6,133 nt of DNA from the NCBI GenBank assembly GCA_021789565.1, contig JAJYJL010000556.1:1-6133 (forward strand). Direction: 5' to 3'. The notes beneath the pieces are model-generated. The model ran no database searches. It was not told where the DNA came from and saw only the letters and a program-made list of their open reading frames with translations. This document shows, in pieces, positions 4,742 through 6,133 of this stretch. The DNA comes from Acidobacteriota bacterium. Lineage in GTDB: Bacteria; Acidobacteriota; Terriglobia; UBA7540. Both the position numbers and the translations under genes were made by a program. How positions within the stretch are numbered: the first letter of the stretch is position 1; each line of letters opens with the position of its first letter.

Positions 4742-5110
4742 ATGAAGAAGACGGTACGTTTTGGAATTCTGGCCGCCGCGATGTTGACCTTTGGCTTCGT
4801 GCTCCAGCCGCTGGCGCTGGCCCAGCACGACCATGGCGGTGGCATGTCTATGCCGCCGGCCCCGACTGTCCGAACCGGCAAGGTGACCGGCACGCTGGTC
4901 TCCCGGGATAAGACGTCCATCCAGGTAGAGGCGAAGCAGACGGGCACTGCCACGTACATGATCGACGCCAAGACAAAATACAAGGGTGACATTCAACCGG
5001 GCACCACAGTCACGGTGAAGTATGAAGATCGGGGAGGAATGCAGATGGCCACTGCTGTTGAAGCGATAAAGGCCAAGGGAAAGACGTCTGGTAGCCATAG
5101 CCCGAAATAG
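4742..5110 (+). CDS. Secreted His/Met-rich small protein with DUF5666-like beta domain
   Basis: The product has 122 residues. Lys2-Lys3 and a hydrophobic core are followed by a Leu-Ala-Leu-Ala cleavage site after residue 27. The predicted mature N-terminus is Gln-His29-Asp-His31-Gly-Gly-Gly-Met35-Ser-Met37, a likely soft-metal (copper/silver) binding segment. Residues 45-111 form a small beta domain (Gly-Lys-Val-Thr-Gly-Thr-Leu, Ser-Ile-Gln-Val, Thr-Val-Thr-Val-Lys-Tyr) resembling DUF5666 proteins, with a second Met100-Gln-Met102. The C-terminus is Lys/Gly/Ser-rich and contains a His. ATG 4742 was chosen over an earlier in-frame start (4589) because AAGGAG (4731-4736) lies 5 bases upstream and the signal peptide begins there. 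Function is inferred: periplasmic copper sequestration or delivery. It may be controlled by the dyad at 4672-4692. Confidence 0.82.
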   Translation: MKKTVRFGILAAAMLTFGFVLQPLALAQHDHGGGMSMPPAPTVRTGKVTGTLVSRDKTSIQVEAKQTGTATYMIDAKTKYKGDIQPGTTVTVKYEDRGGMQMATAVEAIKAKGKTSGSHSPK

Positions 5111-5332
5111 AGCATCCGGACAAATCATTGCACATCGCGCGAGTCGCACTTCTGGATTCATCACTGAGCCGGCCGGCGAGTTGAATTTCTCTTGAGCGGA
5201 TCTGCCGCGTTGGCATACCGCATGCATGTGAGCCAGACATAATTGGCGACCTCGAAGCGATGCCTTCTAGGCCGTGCTGGCGTGGGGCCAGTCGGTCCTG
5301 CTAGCGGCCATCCCCGCGCCAAATGTCCTCCA

Positions 5333-5368
5333 GGGCCGGGCAGAACGTCCGGCCCACGATTTTGCTTT
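5333..5368 (+). terminator. Strong GC hairpin with T-rich tail, candidate terminator
   Basis: GGGCCGGGC (5333-5341) pairs with GTCCGGCCC (5347-5355): nine pairs including one G-U, with loop AGAAC. TTTT at 5360-5363 and TTT at 5366-5368 follow after a 4-base gap. This is the strongest stem I found in the window. As a terminator for the His/Met gene it would imply a 3' untranslated region of more than 220 bases, and the offset T tract is suboptimal. It could instead belong to an unannotated small RNA. Confidence 0.4.
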
Positions 5369-5472
5369 CGCTCTTTACCCCGACCATAGACACTGCCTGA
5401 ATCAGCGCTGGCGTCTTCTCCGTCAACTACCGCCGACGTTCCTGACATCTGCCGGAACCCCGCACCGCCTGG

Positions 5473-5496
5473 ACTTCAGCTACTTCAGCTTCAGCT
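5473..5496. repeat. Short tandem repeat ACTTCAGCT
   Basis: ACTTCAGCT occurs twice in tandem (5473-5481 and 5482-5490), then TCAGCT follows at 5491-5496. It lies just upstream of the promoter candidate for the YcnI-like gene. It may be slippage-generated or a binding-site array; it is too short to judge. Confidence 0.4.
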
Positions 5497-5498
5497 TC

Positions 5499-5528
5499 TT
5501 GTGCCGGTCATCTAGCCCGTGATATGCT
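5499..5528 (+). promoter_or_regulatory. Extended -10 promoter candidate for the YcnI-like gene
   Basis: TTGTGC (5499-5504), an 18-base spacer and TGA-TATGCT (5520-5528) form a sigma-70-like promoter with an extended -10 TGn element. The -35 matches only at TTG. Transcription would begin near 5535, leaving a leader of about 50 bases before the ATG. Confidence 0.35.
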
Positions 5529-5585
5529 CGATCTCAATTCTGGGTCGGGCTGTGCTCCGATCCATTCGACGAGAGGTGAATCTAG

Positions 5586-6035
5586 ATGAGAGTTGCCGGA
5601 CTTGCGTTAGCCGTCTTCGGCATTGCAACCTTTGCGAGTGCCCACGTGACCGTCGCTCCACGGGAATCCAAACCGGGCGCGACGGAAAACTACCGGGTCC
5701 GCGTCCCTACGGAAGGAAAAGTCGCCACTGTATCGGTGGACCTTGAAATCCCGGCAGGCGTGATGGTCACTAACGTCTCGGCTCCGGCCGGGGGCCAATA
5801 TGAGCTGAAGCGTGAAGGCGACCGCATCGTCGGTATTACGTGGAAAATCAAGATCGACCCAGGGGACATGTCAGAACTCCCGTTTACCGCCAAGAATCCG
5901 GGTGATGGTGCTTCGATTTCGTGGAAAGCCCATCAGCATTTCGCCGACGGTACGACGGCAGATTGGTCTGGTCCCGCTGGCGACAGGCACCCTGCCTCCA
6001 TCACGAAGCTGACTCCGGCCTCTGGGCCCAAATGA
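5586..6035 (+). CDS. ycnI: YcnI-like DUF1775 copper-binding secreted protein
   Basis: The product has 149 residues and is a single DUF1775 domain. The signal peptide (1-19) ends Phe-Ala-Ser-Ala, so His20 becomes the mature N-terminus (His-Val-Thr-Val-Ala-Pro). This is the family hallmark. Family members bind Cu(II) through the N-terminal amino group and side chain of this His (a monohistidine brace), together with an acidic residue and a Trp. Here Glu34 and Trp127 (Asp-Trp-Ser-Gly-Pro) are candidates for those ligands. Further family signs are Val-Arg-Val-Pro-Thr-Glu (38-43), Ile-Pro-Ala-Gly-Val (55-59) and His116-x-His118. It ends directly after the domain, without the C-terminal membrane anchor of Bacillus YcnI, so it is probably soluble in the periplasm. 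ATG 5586 has AGGTGA (5574-5579) 6 bases upstream. A second secreted gene follows after 30 bases, apparently in the same operon. The symbol is by family similarity. Confidence 0.9.
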   Translation: MRVAGLALAVFGIATFASAHVTVAPRESKPGATENYRVRVPTEGKVATVSVDLEIPAGVMVTNVSAPAGGQYELKREGDRIVGITWKIKIDPGDMSELPFTAKNPGDGASISWKAHQHFADGTTADWSGPAGDRHPASITKLTPASGPK

Positions 6036-6065
6036 TCAACCGACCAGACTAGATGGGAGCGATTT

Positions 6066-6133
6066 ATGAAACGACCTGTTCTCCTATGTATGGTCCTGAC
6101 GCTCGGCCTCGGTGCGGGATTTGCAAGCGATGA
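6066..6133 (+). CDS. Signal-peptide protein, N-terminus only (cut by right edge)
   Basis: ATG 6066 opens a frame that stays open to the window end, 22 residues. It starts Met-Lys-Arg-Pro, continues with a hydrophobic core (Val-Leu-Leu-Cys-Met-Val-Leu-Thr-Leu-Gly) and ends Gly-Phe-Ala-Ser-Asp, a typical secretion signal with cleavage near Ala-Ser. GGGAG (6055-6059) is 6 bases upstream. The 30-base distance to the YcnI-like gene suggests one operon. In other bacteria ycnI is followed by copper genes such as copC/copD-type, so an envelope copper protein is a reasonable guess. The mature part is not visible, so no family can be named. Confidence 0.75.
   Translation, partial: MKRPVLLCMVLTLGLGAGFASD

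Larger units (their letters stand above)
5111..5585. other. 475-base spacer upstream of the YcnI-like gene
   Basis: No gene is recognised here. The stretch holds a strong hairpin (5333-5355), a short CTTCAG tandem repeat (5473-5496) and a promoter candidate near 5499-5528. Open frames at 5161-5448 (minus) and 5274-5522 (plus) have no domain, signal or convincing ribosome site. It may be a long untranslated or decayed region. Confidence 0.55.

Noticed and set aside
5161..5522. Open frames on both strands upstream of the YcnI-like gene
   Set aside because: Pro/Arg/Gly-rich translations without recognisable features; treated as non-coding.
1..6133. CRISPR arrays, tRNA or rRNA genes, insertion sequences
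   Set aside because: Looked for regularly spaced repeats, cloverleaf-like segments, and transposase motifs; none seen.

Overview
The window looks like chromosome of a GC-rich Gram-negative soil bacterium, most likely an acidobacterium of the Solibacter/Bryobacter type. The taxonomic guess is an inference. It rests on the GC-rich coding sequence, the MltD-like periplasmic lytic enzyme, and a C-terminal Cys-containing secreted domain (Gly-Val-Ile-Thr-Asp...Cys...His...Cys-x3-Cys) that I associate with acidobacterial proteins. No rRNA, tRNA, CRISPR array or insertion sequence was found.

Layout from left to right. (1) Positions 1-266, minus strand: the N-terminal part of a membrane-anchored, Cys-rich, NosL-like protein that runs off the left edge. 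(2) A 303-base divergent spacer with an 8-bp dyad. (3) Plus strand 570-3045: a 62-residue DUF2933-type membrane peptide, a multidomain membrane protein (cytidylate-kinase-like domain, BON-like domain, one membrane helix, exported Cys domain), and an MltD-like lytic transglycosylase. (4) Minus strand 4205-3145: a four-helix Met-rich membrane protein overlapping a METTL7/UbiE-type methyltransferase. (5) A 536-base divergent spacer with several dyads, one resembling a CueR/MerR-type operator. (6) Plus strand 4742-5110: a secreted His/Met-rich small protein with a DUF5666-like beta domain. (7) A 475-base spacer with a strong hairpin and an extended -10 promoter candidate. (8) Plus strand 5586 to the end: a YcnI/DUF1775 secreted protein followed after 30 bases by another signal-peptide protein cut by the right edge.

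Common theme: several independent products look like envelope proteins for copper or another soft metal. They are the NosL-like thiol protein, the DUF2933 peptide with Cys-Gly-His-Ala-His, the membrane protein with a helical methionine stripe, the secreted His/Met protein, and YcnI with a His at the predicted mature N-terminus. My working model is a copper-handling island of the cell envelope, with a transmembrane kinase-like sensor and a cell-wall lytic enzyme embedded in it. Individual family calls for YcnI, the lytic transglycosylase, the methyltransferase and DUF2933 are fairly secure. The shared metal role is inference from context and residue composition.
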